A stretch of 64,000 nt of DNA from Luzula sylvatica (taxonomy: Eukaryota > Streptophyta > Magnoliopsida > Poales > Juncaceae): the NCBI GenBank assembly GCA_946800325.1, contig OX326960.1:52571355-52635354 (forward strand), in the 5' to 3' direction. Every line of letters begins with the position of its first letter. Positions within the stretch are counted from its first letter, which is position 1. Under the pieces are notes generated by a model. The model was given only the letters and a program-made list of their open reading frames with translations, had not been told where the DNA came from and did no database searches. Below, piece by piece: positions 47,681-59,450 of this stretch. The translations under genes were made by a program, and so were the position numbers.

Positions 47681-48190
47681 TTGGCAGTAAAAGAGTTTCT
47701 TCAGAAGAAGGGAATCGACTACACGGAGGTATTCTTGCCGGCGGTGAAGCTGACGACCATTCGCACGGTGTTGAGTATTGTAGCAGCGGAGGATTTGCAC
47801 CTCGAGCAAATGGATGTCAAGACGGCATTCCTTCATGGAGATTTGGAGGAGGATATCTATATGGTGCAACCCCCAGGTTTCGAGACCCCGATAAATGAGG
47901 GTCTTGTGTGCAGGCTTAAGAAAAGTTTGTACGGTTTAAAACAAGCTCTGAGGCAGTGGTACATAAAGTTTGACAAGTTCTTGTGTGATCGTGGTTATGG
48001 CAGGGGTGACACCGACCATTATTGCTACTACAAGAGCAGTGGAGAAACATACATTATATTGCTTTTGCATGTTGATGACATGCTCATTGAAGGTGCTGAC
48101 ATGAGGGAGATCGACAAGCTCAAGCGGGAGTTATCGGGAGAATTTGAAATGAAGGATTTAGGAGGGGCGAGCCAAATCCTTGGGATGTGA
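47681..48190 (+). pseudogene. copia reverse transcriptase core
   Basis: Contains EQMDVKTAFLHGDLEEDIYM, LKKSLYGLKQALRQWY and the catalytic box LLLHVDDMLI, where HVDD replaces the usual YVDD. It ends near GGASQILGM and a stop. About 60 bp further on the sequence jumps into the 3' LTR, so RNase H is deleted. Confidence 0.9.
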
Positions 48191-48264
48191 ATTACTCGAA
48201 AACGAAGCAAAGATACTCTCGCGGTGTCGCAGGAGAAGTGCATTAAGAAGTAATCCAACAATTG

Positions 48265-48474
48265 GGTATGGGCTTAGTTATAATTAGAGGGGCTAGGCTA
48301 GAGTTTTTATTCATTCCAACAAGTACCAACAATTATATTCTTTCTTTCTCCAGTATAGTGAAATAGTTTGAGCGTCGGTGGCCGTGATTTTTTCCCTAAT
48401 TGGGAGTTTCCACGTAAAAATCTTTGTGTTCGTGTGCTGTTCTTGTGTGTCTGTTTGCGGCAACGATCATAACA
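48265..48474 (+). repeat. 3' LTR fragment of copia element
   Basis: Matches 43690-43896 and ends GATCATAACA. Its first third is missing. Confidence 0.85.
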
Positions 48475-49260
48475 ATATTTATTTTCATTCGAAATCAGAT
48501 CTATTATTCTCCAAACTCTTCGATATTTCTCCTTAACTATCCTTCTGCATCTCTCACACCAAATTTGGTATAAATGGATAATAATTAGGTTCATGTAATT
48601 TTTCTCACTTAGATATGATTTTGGAATCTCGAATGGATTTATATCATATTGAATTGGTAAAGTTAGTAGAACATGAAGTTTATTCCACACTTGATTAGCA
48701 AAGGAGCAGTGTTGGGATAAATGCTGAACTGTCTCTTTATTCTTGCGACACAAACAATATCTATTAGGAGTAATCCAACTTCTCTTTCTCAAATTATCCA
48801 AAGTAAGAATCCTATTTCTTTCATAATTCGATACAAATACCTTTAATTTAAGAGGTAATTATAATTTCCAAATTTTATGAAGATATATATTTCAAAAACT
48901 CCACTAACAAGCTAAGTATATGCATTTTTACAAGTACATACTCCTTTTGATGACCATGTCCAATGAATTTTATCTATTGAAGATGTATTAAGGGAAACAT
49001 TGACTAGTACCAGTTTTAACCAATACATTTGGGATATTGCAACATCAGATAAAGATTGAAGAAGGCTTAGGCTACTTTGTAAGTCTACTGAATTTCTTAA
49101 TTCCATAATTTCAGATAAACTTGCATAAATAGAATTAGAAAAACTACATAGCTCCTTCAATTTATTTTTTAATATAGCAAAGCCCCAAATATTTTCCAAA
49201 AAAATATATTTTTTCCAGAACCAATATTGAACTCTGTACTATTTTGAAAGAATTTCAATT
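48475..49260 (-). pseudogene. L1 (LINE) ORF2 C-terminal fragment
   Basis: Minus-strand frames carry KIHWTWSSKGVCTCKNAYT (49199-48912), then after a break MDNLRKRSWITPNRYCLCRK, the zf-RVT CLC...HLSQHC core, and IIHLYQIWCERCRRI (48801-48480). It is the same L1 family as 33440-34705. It is cut where the copia 3' LTR begins. Confidence 0.8.
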
Positions 49261-50848
49261 TTTTTAAAATATCATTCCAACGAAGAACCAATGGTGAACG
49301 AAGAAGAAGAGTGACGAAAAAGATAAAAACACACGAAGAGAAAGAAGAAATCTTCTTCTTCGAACTTCAACCGATCTCAGACTCCGCTGACATAATACCC
49401 AACCGGTCTCGGGGTCTGCTTGGCCATCTCTCGACAATCAAACCCTAGCGACAGCTCGAATCCGGTAAGAAGTAATTGTTTATGTTCAATTTTTTCTTTG
49501 AATCAAGTCAAAAATGTAAAAATCGAGTTTTGGTGTTGTTTTTTTTTAATCTATTTTGAAAACTCATTTTTTAAGCGTCGTTTTAGTTTCTTAAAGTGAG
49601 TATTTCAACAATTAATTAATGATCCTAAACCAAGCACAATGGTAAGTTAAGGATATCGATCCACAGGGAGATTATGGCAATTCTAGAGCTTATTGTTTAA
49701 ATGTAACTTTTATAGCTCCAAAAATTCTCTTAATTTGCACACAACAATATAAACAGTGAGAGAGACTATATTCCAATTTTTATCACTTTTTCTCAAGCCA
49801 ATTAATTTCTAAAATTCTTCAAACAAAGAGTATTCAGAATCTGGATCACACAAAAGTATCAAGTTCAACGATTTTTATAGATCAAATTGAAACTCCAAAT
49901 TGTTTGAAACTTTTATCACAGATTGTAAATCAAACAAACAAGCTATAAGATTTTTTATAGATTTTGATGAGCAAGCATGAATTAACTAAAAATGATTTCG
50001 TAGACACTTGACAGAACAAACAGAGAGAGAAAGATTAGATCTAAAAAAATAGAAAAACAAATGTAAAAATTATAAAACTGAGAGGAGATTATCTAGAGAC
50101 TCTAGAAATTCTAAAATGAATTTTTATAGATTTTATTGAGACATATAACTATTTGTCTACTATTTTCTAATATGACATTCAGGAATTCAGATATTAGATT
50201 TTAAAATTAAATAACTAATAGGAAAATGGATGAAATGACATGAACTAAAATTCTACACAAACTAGACATCATCAGGATTCAGAAAAGTATTTTTATGTGA
50301 TTTAACTAGATAAGAAACTATTTTATTTGTATTTTTCAATTAGCATAGAACAGAAGATCAGAGATTCTAATGACTCAACTTCAAAAATGCATAACAATTA
50401 GGAAATTAAAGGAACTGAAATACAATAAATTCCTAAATAAACTAGATGTAATCAAGAATCAGAAACATATTTTTATGAGTTTTTATCAGATCTTTAAGTA
50501 TTTTTAATCTAATTTATAAACATCAGTATACTAAAATGCAGAAATTCCGATGCTCAACTTTAAAAATGAATATCAAATAGAAAAATTAAGTAATTAAGAT
50601 GCTGTAAATTCCTACATGAACTAGATATTGTCAAGATTCAGGAACTCATTTTTATGGATTTTAATTAGATCTAAAACTATTTTTAAACTAATTAATGAAA
50701 CAGATCAGACAGTGCACAGATTCAAACACTAAACTTAAACTAAATCAGAAAATTCAACATAACAAGCAATTAAACAAGTAAAAAGGGGGATTCAAAGATT
50801 CAAACAAGATCTAAAGAACATCACAAAACAATTTCTAATCCTAACTTC
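49261..50848. other. repeat-like spacer, left half
   Basis: 49290-49480 looks like a 5'-UTR exon (AAACCCTAGCGACAG, then GAATCCG/GTAAGA) with no coding continuation. From 49620 a repeated-looking phrase ATATCGATCCACAGGGAGA begins a diffuse element that I cannot classify. Confidence 0.35.
50090..50760. repeat. about 181-bp degenerate tandem repeat
   Basis: AACTAGA(C/T)..T..TCA(A/G)(G/A)ATTCAG(A/G)A followed by TTTTTATG recurs near 50260, 50440 and 50622, a spacing of about 181 bp, with a weaker first unit near 50090. Confidence 0.6.
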
Positions 50849-51548
50849 TGTTGTATTATTTATGATAAATAATACTAATTAAATTTTAAAAATTTATTTA
50901 TTTTAATGATATAAAATATTAACATGTGAAGGTTAATATTCATCATTAAATGTAATATCACCACATTTAAAATAAAAGAATTTATGAGATATTAAGAAGG
51001 AATGAAGCATCTCATTTATCATCAAATGCTATTTTCGGTTATATTATAAGAAAAGAATTAGATGTCATTTAATTCTCCAAATGAAACCGAAATGGAGAAG
51101 ATTATGAGGGCTCTCATTCCACTTTATTTATACTCATACCAATAGCCAGGAAAAAGGTGAAATGGAAAAATTCTTTTATCAAGAAAAAATAGTAAACAAC
51201 CACATAGAAATATAGATCTCTCAATTATATTATTAAGTTTCCAACTTTCGAAAGAATAAAACTTGGTTGAAGAATCGGTGTACGTGACTTCATCTTTTTC
51301 GAGGTGTAAGTCTTCCGTTCTACGACAGTGCTACTAGATCGGAACCGAGACAAATCGGAGGTGTAGAACCTTGGAGATGGAGAAACGAGATACCTTGCAC
51401 TAGAGGGCGTTATCTGTCTTTAGGGCAGCAGTGACACGATCACGCGACTACACCAAGCTTGTTTTTCGATTTATTTATTTAAATAATTATTTATTATTTA
51501 ATTGTTTTATTTATTTGATTATTTTATTGAAATATAACCAACAACTTC
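50844..51548. mobile_element. solo LTR with TSD ACTTC
   Basis: 50849-51543 (695 bp) starts TGTTGTATTA and ends ACCAACA. The pentamer ACTTC flanks it on both sides (50844-50848 and 51544-51548). No internal region is present. The family was not determined. Confidence 0.82.
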
Positions 51549-53153
51549 AAGATTTAAAACTGAAAAATATCAAAAATATCCCTACAAGGAAGGAGAGTAC
51601 CAAGTAACTGGAGATGGAGGAGGGAGATGATCTGGAGAGCTTCTATGGTCTCTTGTCACCCCCAATGAAGCTGCCAGGAGGAGGAGGAGGAGCTTGGAGG
51701 TCGTCAATGGCGATGGCGATTCTGTCACGAAGCCAAAACAGGGAAATCTCGAAGCTTTGGCTCGAATCGATGGAATTGGATGTAGAGTGATGATCAGGAG
51801 GTGGGTAAGAGTGTGTAGAGTGAGTGAATTGGATTGGAGATGAACTGAGAATGGAGATTGACTTGGCACTTCACTGTGGTGAATTGGTTCTGAGAAAGCT
51901 CGAAGAACCAGCTCAAGCCACTGATGGAGGAGGATGAGGAGAGTGTCGTGAGAGTGAGAGAAGAGAGATTGAGGGCTTTGAAGCCCTCAAGAATGGATGT
52001 TCTTTCTCGTTGCTTGATCAGAGCTATTTATAACCAAATAATCACTGGATGAAGCGTTTCTGATCGAAATTGAGAGGAGGGGAAGCTGATGGAGGGTACC
52101 AGGGTTGTTACGACGTGGATGGAAGAGAGAGAATCGAGCCACGTCGCTCGTACGAAGAGATCTAAGTCGTAACAGCCCTGGCGAGTTTGTTTGCGAGAGA
52201 CGAGATGCTCTCCAGTGATTTCTAGGGAAGAATTGCAGGCATAATTTCCTTCGTTATTTAACACATACCATTTTGAACTGCCTGGTGGGATATTATGTGC
52301 ACAAATTCGTGTAGTGAGTCGTGCAACCCATTCTGTAGAGAGTAAGAGAGTGGTGTGCAGTGAGGGTCACAGGATTGCAGTGCCACAGAGGATCAGAGAG
52401 TGTTGAGCTGATGATTTCACGTGCTTTAGTGGAACGAGTCAGTCCTTGACCCTATATGGTCTTTGGTACAGTGAGTGAGGTTTATGGGTTGGCAGGATCT
52501 GCTGAGTTGGTTTCTGTGTAGCCAATTGTGTAACGAGTCACTTGAAGAGGAATTCTGACCCGTTTCATCAGAAATTTTGCGATTTTCTGGTCCTTCCACC
52601 AAATGGTATGATCTTTATATCCAAATTGCTCGTCTCGACGAGAGGAATCCAGCCATAGGGTTGGTTTGTGAAAATTTGGCCTTTTTTACCTGAAATAAAC
52701 ATAAATTCATCATTAAAGTATTTTTCTCAAGAATTGTTGAATATAAATATTATAGCATATTTTTATGTTTATTTAATATTATTTTGCATGATTTTAAACC
52801 CTAAAAATGTGTTTAATTATGCTCATTACATATTTTCAGTTTATTTTTTATATATTTACGATCTGTGTCAGATTGATGGTTTGATGTTGTTTTCGATCTA
52901 TTCTCCGAACTATTTCTTGATGTTGTTTTCTGATGTTGCTGTTATATGCGAAATTTTACATTTTAGTTGTGATTTCTTCTTAATTTGCAATAAATTGTAC
53001 ACAAATATGATTTCCCCCCTCTCATTTTCATAATAATTTGGCCTAATTTTTTTTTTACGAAAACAAACAAAATTGAAATTCATCGAATATACCATCACAG
53101 ATGAGTACAAGAGAAACACGACAACACCATCCGGCGTTCAATGTAATATTAAT
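51549..53153. other. repeat-like spacer, right half
   Basis: Continues the unclassified sequence interrupted by the solo LTR. Open frames on the minus strand (51582-51869 and 52028-52264) show no domain. 52680-53040 is AT-rich. Confidence 0.35.
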
Positions 53154-53165
53154 GCATTAAAAACA

Positions 53166-53938
53166 GTGTGCATCACAAAAAATCCTATGAGCAATTTACT
53201 ATCACATTAATGTGACGAATCATATAACAACAGTTCGAGCATTTAAAGTGTGCATCACTAAAAATCCTATGAGCAATTTACTATCACATTAATGTGACGA
53301 ATCATATAACAACAGTTCGAGCATTTAAAGTGTGCATCACAAAAAATCCTATGAGCAATTTACTATCACATTAATGTGACGAATCATATAACAACAGTTC
53401 GAGCATTTAAAGTGTGCATCACTAAAAATCCTATGAGCAATTTACTATCACATTAATGTGACGAATCATATAACAACAGTTCGAGCATTTAAAGTGTGCA
53501 TCACTAAAAATCCTATGAGCAATTTACTATCACATTAATGTGACGAATCATATAACAACAGTTCGAGCATTTAAAGTGTGCATCACTAAAAATCCTATGA
53601 CCAATTTACTATCACATTAATGTGACGAATCATATAACAACAGTTCGAGCATTTAAAGTGTGCATCACTAAAAATCCTATGAGCAATTTACTATCACATT
53701 AATGTGACGAATCATATAACAACAGTTCGAGCATTTAAAGTGTGCATCACTAAAAATCCTATGACCAATTTACTATCACATTAATGTGACGAATCATATA
53801 ACAACAGTTCGAGCATTTAAAGTGTGCATCACTAAAAATCCTATGACCAATTTACTATCACATTAATGTGACGAATCATATAACAACAGTTCGAGCATTT
53901 AAAGTGTGCATCACTAAAAATCCTATGACCAATTTACG
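53166..53938. repeat. 82-bp satellite, about 9.4 units
   Basis: GTGTGCATCAC recurs every 82 bp from 53166 to 53904, with almost no divergence between units. The main differences are GAGCAATTT versus GACCAATTT and CACAAAAAA versus CACTAAAAA. Each unit contains the perfect palindrome TCACATTAATGTGA. GCATTAAAAACA lies on both edges (53154-53165 and 53939-53950). Confidence 0.97.
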
Positions 53939-53959
53939 GCATTAAAAACATTCTCATCC

Positions 53960-54330
53960 TCGGTCAATGCTAAAGAAAAAGCTCTTGAGGCTCTGAACGA
54001 TGACATGGCCTTTCAAACTGGACTTTCCAAAGAAAAAATCTATGAAATTGAGGCTTTTTGCGGATTGACAAACACGTAACTATTATGAAACTCAGATAAT
54101 TGTGACTCTAGCACTCTCAGCTAACTCTCTCTTTTCTCAGCCAATCTACAGGCCACTTTATATCAGTCTCTCTGGACCTCCCATAATGATCAGATGCGGA
54201 TGTTCATGGACGCTACGTTGCCATTAGACAGTGGATTAGGATTAACTCATGACGAATTAGCTACCATAGTTGATCCTAACGCCTCAATCAAAGACACCAA
54301 TATCGATGATTTTCTTAACCTAATCTGATT
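53960..54330 (+). pseudogene. two C-terminal exons of an unidentified host gene
   Basis: Exon 1 (to about 54077) reads AKEKALEALNDDMAFQTGLS and KEKIYEIEAFCGLTNT and ends at a GTAACT donor. A 62-base intron ends TTTTCTCAG at about 54140. Exon 2 reads NLQATLYQSLWTSHNDQM, MFMDATLPLDSGLGLTHDEL and IDDFLNLI, then a stop at about 54328. The reading frame is intact across the splice. I do not recognise the protein. Upstream exons are absent, because the satellite begins directly to the left. Confidence 0.6.
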
Positions 54331-55052
54331 TCGATAAGATGTAACTAATGTGTTTCTCTTATCTATTTCTAAGATCGTTTTGAAGACGCATGTACTTGGT
54401 CATCCATGGAGGGTGAAGACTGATTTCTTTTTTGACGTAATTGGCTGAGATCTCTTGCTGGGTTGTAACAAATCTCTGTTAGATGTTTGCTACCTTTGAG
54501 TCACATGTATCTTTAGTTTCTAGTAGATGGCTACTTAATGTTTCTGGATTAGGAGTCTTTTTAATCTTTCTTTAAGTATGTTTTTCATTTGTTGTTTAAG
54601 TTGATTTTGTATCTTGCTAAAATATTGTTGAAGTATCTATGATATGACCTGTGTTGCTTCATACAGTTATTCCATCTTAAAATATTTCATACAGCTTGTT
54701 CTATTCGAAAGACATTGCACAATGAAATTAATGAACACCACGCTTCGGCTCATTTGGTCTTTAACTATGCTACAAATATTTCCTTGCCAAGCTGAACCAA
54801 ATACACGATCGTTCCATAAATCCTGATGACTATGTTTATTCACAAGAACTATCGAAAATCAGTACCTAAATCCATCTAATCCATCTTTAATGATTATTAA
54901 GGAGACATATTTTAGGGGGTTCTAGGATCTCTGAATTTTTTTCGGTGCACAACCCTTCATATAAGGCCTGTAATTCAAATAAAAGCCCATCAACTTCTTT
55001 CTTAAATAGCCACCACCTTTCTCATATCTTCAACATCCACATATGAATTGCA
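54331..55052. other. 3' flank of the gene remnant and L1 5' UTR
   Basis: Starts as a plausible 3' UTR of the exons before it. The L1 5' end cannot be placed exactly; it lies between about 54900 and 55052. Confidence 0.4.
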
Positions 55053-55590
55053 ATGGCATGTCCAAAACTCTCCATCCTCTCGTGGAATGTAAGGGGGTTA
55101 GAAAACCCACGGAAATGCTCACTAGTCAAACAATGCGTACGTGATAGTGGCGCAGATTTTGTATGCTTCCAAGAAACAAAATGCGAACAACCTACACTGT
55201 TCGATCTACACAAAATTTGCACTCACAAATTTCGCAAAGTCCACTTCAAATCTGCGGAAGGATCGAGGGGAGGTATCTTGACGGCTTGGACAAACCAATG
55301 GACTCTCAAAGAAATAATTGAGAGTTCATTTGGGATACTCACTCAATTTCAGAACTGTTCGGGTTTTCAATTCGCTATTCTCAATGTTTACGGTCCAACA
55401 TTGCAAAACTTAAAGCTTGCCTTTATAAACGAAATACAAGATCTTGTACGAAGATGCTCTGCTCCTATTATTGTGATGGGAGATTTTAATCTAATTAGAC
55501 AAGCTGGCGAGACCACAGGTCAACCGCACCCCATTCAAGATATGCTAAACTTCACCTCTTTTATACAAAACAACGGCCTAGTAGAAGTAC
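55053..55590 (+). pseudogene. L1 ORF2 endonuclease, N-terminal part
   Basis: MACPKLSILSWNVRGLENPR is the usual plant L1 endonuclease start, followed by VCFQETKCE, FAILNVYGPT and IIVMGDFNLIRQAGE, all hallmarks of the APE-type nuclease that nicks target DNA. The coding frame is intact up to NNGLVEV, where the nested L1 begins. Confidence 0.92.
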
Positions 55591-56657
55591 CCCCACAAAC
55601 AATCCAACCCGAATCCGGAAAAATATGGGCCATTATTTGGCGCAATAAAATAATTTCGCCTCGGGTGGCCGTTTTTCTTTGACGGGTTTGCTTAAATGCC
55701 GTCCCAACTAACATAAACCTTCATCGACGAATTAGTTTTATTCCCACGACTTGTAAACGTTGTTTAAATGAAGATGAAGACATCTTACATATGGCATTTT
55801 TATGTCCACAATCGAAGTTAGTTTGGTTCATATCTCTCCTTAGCTTGCGAGTCGATAATATTAATGGTGAGCCCAAAGAGGTAATCTTCCATCTAAGCAA
55901 AAACCTCAATGAAACACAATTTGATATTTTTGCCAATGCCTTATGGGCCATTTGGAAAGGTCGATGCGAACTTATTTTCCAAAATATTCGACATACCCCT
56001 TCGACAATTACTCGCATAGCCCTTGGGATCACCAAAGCAAATAACCCGTTTCAGGATATAAGCATCATTGCTCCCACGAACGATTTCATTGGAGATGAGG
56101 AATTTACATGCCATGTCGACGGTTCATGGACTGAAGATGGTACGGGTTTGGGTGTTGTAGTTACAAGGGGCTCGGAGGTCACGTTTTGTGCGAGTATATA
56201 TACTCAAGCCATTTCTCCTCTTCATTCGGAATTAAAGGCTTGTATAGAGGCGCTACATCATCTTAAATCGTCAAAAATTAAGTCTTGTGCAATTATTCTG
56301 TGTGATAATATCTCAATCATCCGAGCCATGAAGAATCTCACTCATGACTTGGATTGGAGATTATATTTTGAACTTCAAGATGGCCGAGCTATGATTAAGA
56401 ATGAAGATGGGTGGCATTTCTATCATATATCGAGAAGGGACAACACGAAGGCGAACGCGCTAGCTCGCAAAACAAGAATTGATAAAGTTTCCTATCACGG
56501 TTGTGATTTTCTTTCGTAAAGGCTCAACGTTCGTTTAGAAGCCGATTTTTGTAGTCATGTATTTATGCGTAATTTCACTTTATGTAATGTGACATTGTTT
56601 GTTTTAATATAGCCTAAGGGCCTTTATGCACACAAAAAAAAGAGTACCCCTCACAAA
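55586..56657 (+). mobile_element. nested 5'-truncated L1 of an RNase H-bearing lineage
   Basis: The body (about 55600-56642) encodes zf-RVT (CKRCLNEDEDILHMAFLC), then ALWAIWKGRCELIFQN and, after a short linker, an RNase H (RVT_3) domain. Visible RNase H parts are HVDGSWTEDGTGLGVVV, HSELKACIEALHHL, IILCDNISII and HISRRDNTKANALAR. It ends in a short A run. AGTACCCCCACAAA (55586-55599) and AGTACCCCTCACAAA (56643-56657) form an imperfect TSD. Removing it restores the outer endonuclease frame at EVPLTNRLYTYSNK. Confidence 0.88.
55791..56519 (+). CDS. zf-RVT plus RNase H (RVT_3) ORF of the nested L1
   Basis: 242 open codons. Residues 1-70 are the end of zf-RVT and the conserved W.AIWKGRCELIF segment. 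Residues about 105-230 form an RNase H-fold domain with the catalytic pattern D (HVDGSW), E (HSELKA), D (LCDN) and D (RRDNTKA) all present. It is only the 3' part of an L1 ORF2, so no complete element is encoded, but the RNase H part is uninterrupted. Confidence 0.8.
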   Translation: MAFLCPQSKLVWFISLLSLRVDNINGEPKEVIFHLSKNLNETQFDIFANALWAIWKGRCELIFQNIRHTPSTITRIALGITKANNPFQDISIIAPTNDFIGDEEFTCHVDGSWTEDGTGLGVVVTRGSEVTFCASIYTQAISPLHSELKACIEALHHLKSSKIKSCAIILCDNISIIRAMKNLTHDLDWRLYFELQDGRAMIKNEDGWHFYHISRRDNTKANALARKTRIDKVSYHGCDFLS

Positions 56658-59450
56658 TCGTCTCTATACGTACTCCAACAAGAGAGGAAATCCTACGTTC
56701 GTAAAGCTTGATAGATTCTTACTCATTTCAGAGTGGATGTCACTTAATATGGTTTCAACTGCACAATCACTAACAGCTCTTACGTCAGATCACTTTCCAC
56801 TGCTCTTGCAAATCCAGAATACCACAAAACGTACGAAACGCTTTCGTTTCGAAAGATTTTGGATACGTGATCCTGACTTCACTGAAATTGTAATCTCAAA
56901 CTGGGGGGCGGTTAACACATCAACTCACTTAAACTCAGTTGCTGATTATCTCTCTAGACTCATAAATGTCAAAAAAGCACTTACCGCCTGGTCCAAAGCT
57001 AAATTTACAAATTTAGACTCCATTTTAAACAATTGTAAAACTTACATAAAAAAGTTAGATCAACAAGAGGAAACTAGGCTACTCAATGCGGAAGAATTAA
57101 GTCTTCGCATAAAACTTAAAGAAAAAGCCGCGGCTTTAACCCTCATGCAAGAAGATAAATGGCAACAACGTGCCTCATGTAGATGGCTCAAACAAGATGA
57201 TAATAATATCAAATACTTTCATAACATAGCATCAGGTCGCCGTAAACAAAACTTGATCCACTCTCTCTCTCTGTCAATGACGCTATACTTACGGATAGTA
57301 CGCTGATAAATCAACACTTCACTAATTATTACATTGAACTAATCGGGACTAAGGGAAGGATATCGGTCCCGGGCACCTCAGGAATCCCAAACTTACAATG
57401 TTTTCAACAGGAACTGTCGGTGCCTGGGACACATTTTAGGGAGGAAGAGATTAAGAAGGCTGTTTTTGGCCTTAAAAAAGGAAAAGCATGTGGCCCAGAT
57501 GGCATTACGGCAGAATTCTTGCAACTTTTTTGGGACATCCTTAAACCACTTTTAATCAAAATCTTCAACGACTTCCAAAACAACGCCATCTCACTTATCC
57601 AAATCAATAAGTCAATGATCTCGTTAATTTCTAAAATCGAAAAGCCAACACTACTATAGGACTTTCAGCCTATAAGTATTATTTCGGCACCAATCAAATT
57701 AATCACAAAAGTTCTCCAAAATCGTCTCCAGTCCTTTATGCCACTTCTCATTAGTAGCTGTCAAACGGCTTTTATCAAAAATCGTTCAATTCTAGACACC
57801 TATATGGTAACACGAGAACTGTTAACGACGTATCATCGCAAAAAAATACCGGTCGTTATGATCAAAATAGATTTCAAAAAAGCATCTTATACAATCTCCT
57901 GGGATTTTTTAATCTACATCTTGAAGTTCATAGGATTTCCAACATGTTGGATCCAATGGATACACAATATATTACGAACCTCAAGATCCTCAGTCTTGAC
58001 AAATGAAATCCATGGCAAATATTTTCCACATAAACGAGGACTTAGACAGGGGGATCCCCTTTCTCCGTTGTTATTTAACATCGTTGCAGACGTTTTGCAA
58101 ACTTTTCTCGCCAATATTAATCCGCTACTTACGACACCCATTCTTTTCGCCCCACAAATGTTGCAATACGCAGACGATACTCTCTTATTTGTGGAAGCTT
58201 TCCCAGAAAATCTCAAAATAATAACACAAACCATCAAAATTTTCTCCTCCCTCTCAGGACTAGAAATTAACTGGTTCAAGTCATGTTTTGTACCTCTTTC
58301 TATACCCACCGAGTTACACTCTGACGTGTCCTTGCTCCTAGGATGTTCCAAAACAACTCTGCCAATTATGTATCTAGGTTTGCCGTTATCCTACAAAAAA
58401 CCTACCAAAGTAGCATACCAATCTCTGCTAAATAAAATAAGGCAAAAACTTAACTCTTGGAATGGAATTCTACTTTCACTGGGTGGTCGTTCCACATTAA
58501 TAAAATCGGTACTTAACGCTTTACCAAATTACTATATGCAAGTGTTTCTCCTCCCTAAATGGTTACTTAAAGAGCTAATCAAAATCATAAGATCGTTCTT
58601 CTGGGACAGCAAGGAATTGATCCCTAATGGTAAATGCCTAGCTAGTTGGAGACATGTATGCACACATATCCAAAATGGAGGGTTGGGTCTTCTTGATCTT
58701 GAAACACAAAATAAATGGCTACTCATTAAATGGCTCTTCAAATTGGATTTCCATACCAATGCTATCTGGACACATTCGGTTAACCAAATATATGGTATTC
58801 AAAACTTGAGAGATCTACTTAATCTTCGAGGAGGTTTCCCATCTTATTTCCTAAAAGATCTTAAGAAGCTAATACCAATATATAATATCGTATATCCCGA
58901 ACAATCTAGTACAGATGCCAGTATAAATGAAAATTGAAACCAAGAGGTAAATGGAAAATTCTCGGCCAAAAAAATTTATCAGTTCATTAACAATCCAGGA
59001 TGTATTATACAATGGACCGGTCAAATTCTCAATTTACGGGTTCCTCCTAAATTAAAACTCTTCTTATGGCTAGTGGGCCACAATCGAATTCTAACGCAAG
59101 AAAATCTGGCAAAGCGCGGATGGCCGCATGGAACCTCATGCGTCCTCTGTGGAGAGACACTTGAAACTGTTATGCATCTCTTCGTTACATGTTCATACTC
59201 AAATGAATGCTTTCACATGTGTAACCTACCGACCATGGTTCATGCAACGTCCTTTCTACACTCTTGGGACCTCATCAGAACACTGATCGACACACCAATG
59301 ATGGTGTACTCTCAAACATGGGCTGCGACTATCTGGACAATTTGGAAGGAACGAAACAATCGGATCTTCAAGCGCAAAGGTCGGATGCCTACTCTCATAT
59401 AGGCGGAGGTTTTAAATAACCTCAATTCTTGGCGGGCAGCAAAACTCTAA
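56643..59450 (+). pseudogene. L1 ORF2: end of endonuclease, reverse transcriptase, zf-RVT
   Basis: 56643-57306: VKLDRFLLISEWMS and LTSDHFPLLLQI (end of the endonuclease). 57420-57659: KKGKACGPDGITAEF (RT motif). 57738-58937: VVMIKIDFKKASYTISW, RGLRQGDPLSPLLFN and the catalytic LQYADDTLLF (YADD at 58167-58178), then GLPLSYKKPT and NGGLGLLDLETQNKWLL. 59073-59402: zf-RVT CVLCGETLETVMHLFVTC and IWTIWKERNNRIFKRK. Stops at 57304, 57657 and 58935 and frame changes between blocks inactivate it; the second Asp of the AFD motif is Thr. Confidence 0.93.

Larger units (their letters stand above)
43593..48474 (+). mobile_element. broken Ty1-copia element with internal LTR insertion
   Basis: 5' LTR at 43593-43896 (TGTTGAGGAG...CTAACA), then the primer site TGGTATCAGGGC (43899-43910). 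The 3' LTR survives only from about 48265 to 48474, since a deletion fused the pol region to its middle and removed RNase H and the polypurine tract. Gag, protease, GAG-pre-integrase, integrase and reverse transcriptase pieces are in copia order but in several frames. An LTR of another family (45774-47179) separates integrase from RT and removed codons at the junction. No TSD (AAAAC left, ATATT right). Confidence 0.9.

Noticed and set aside
51582..51869. Pro/Ser/Leu-rich 95-codon minus-strand protein
   Set aside because: No domain and no gene structure; lies in unclassified repeat-like DNA.
53166..53938. CRISPR-like array
   Set aside because: The whole 82-bp unit repeats without variable spacers, and the sequence is plant nuclear DNA; it is a tandem satellite.
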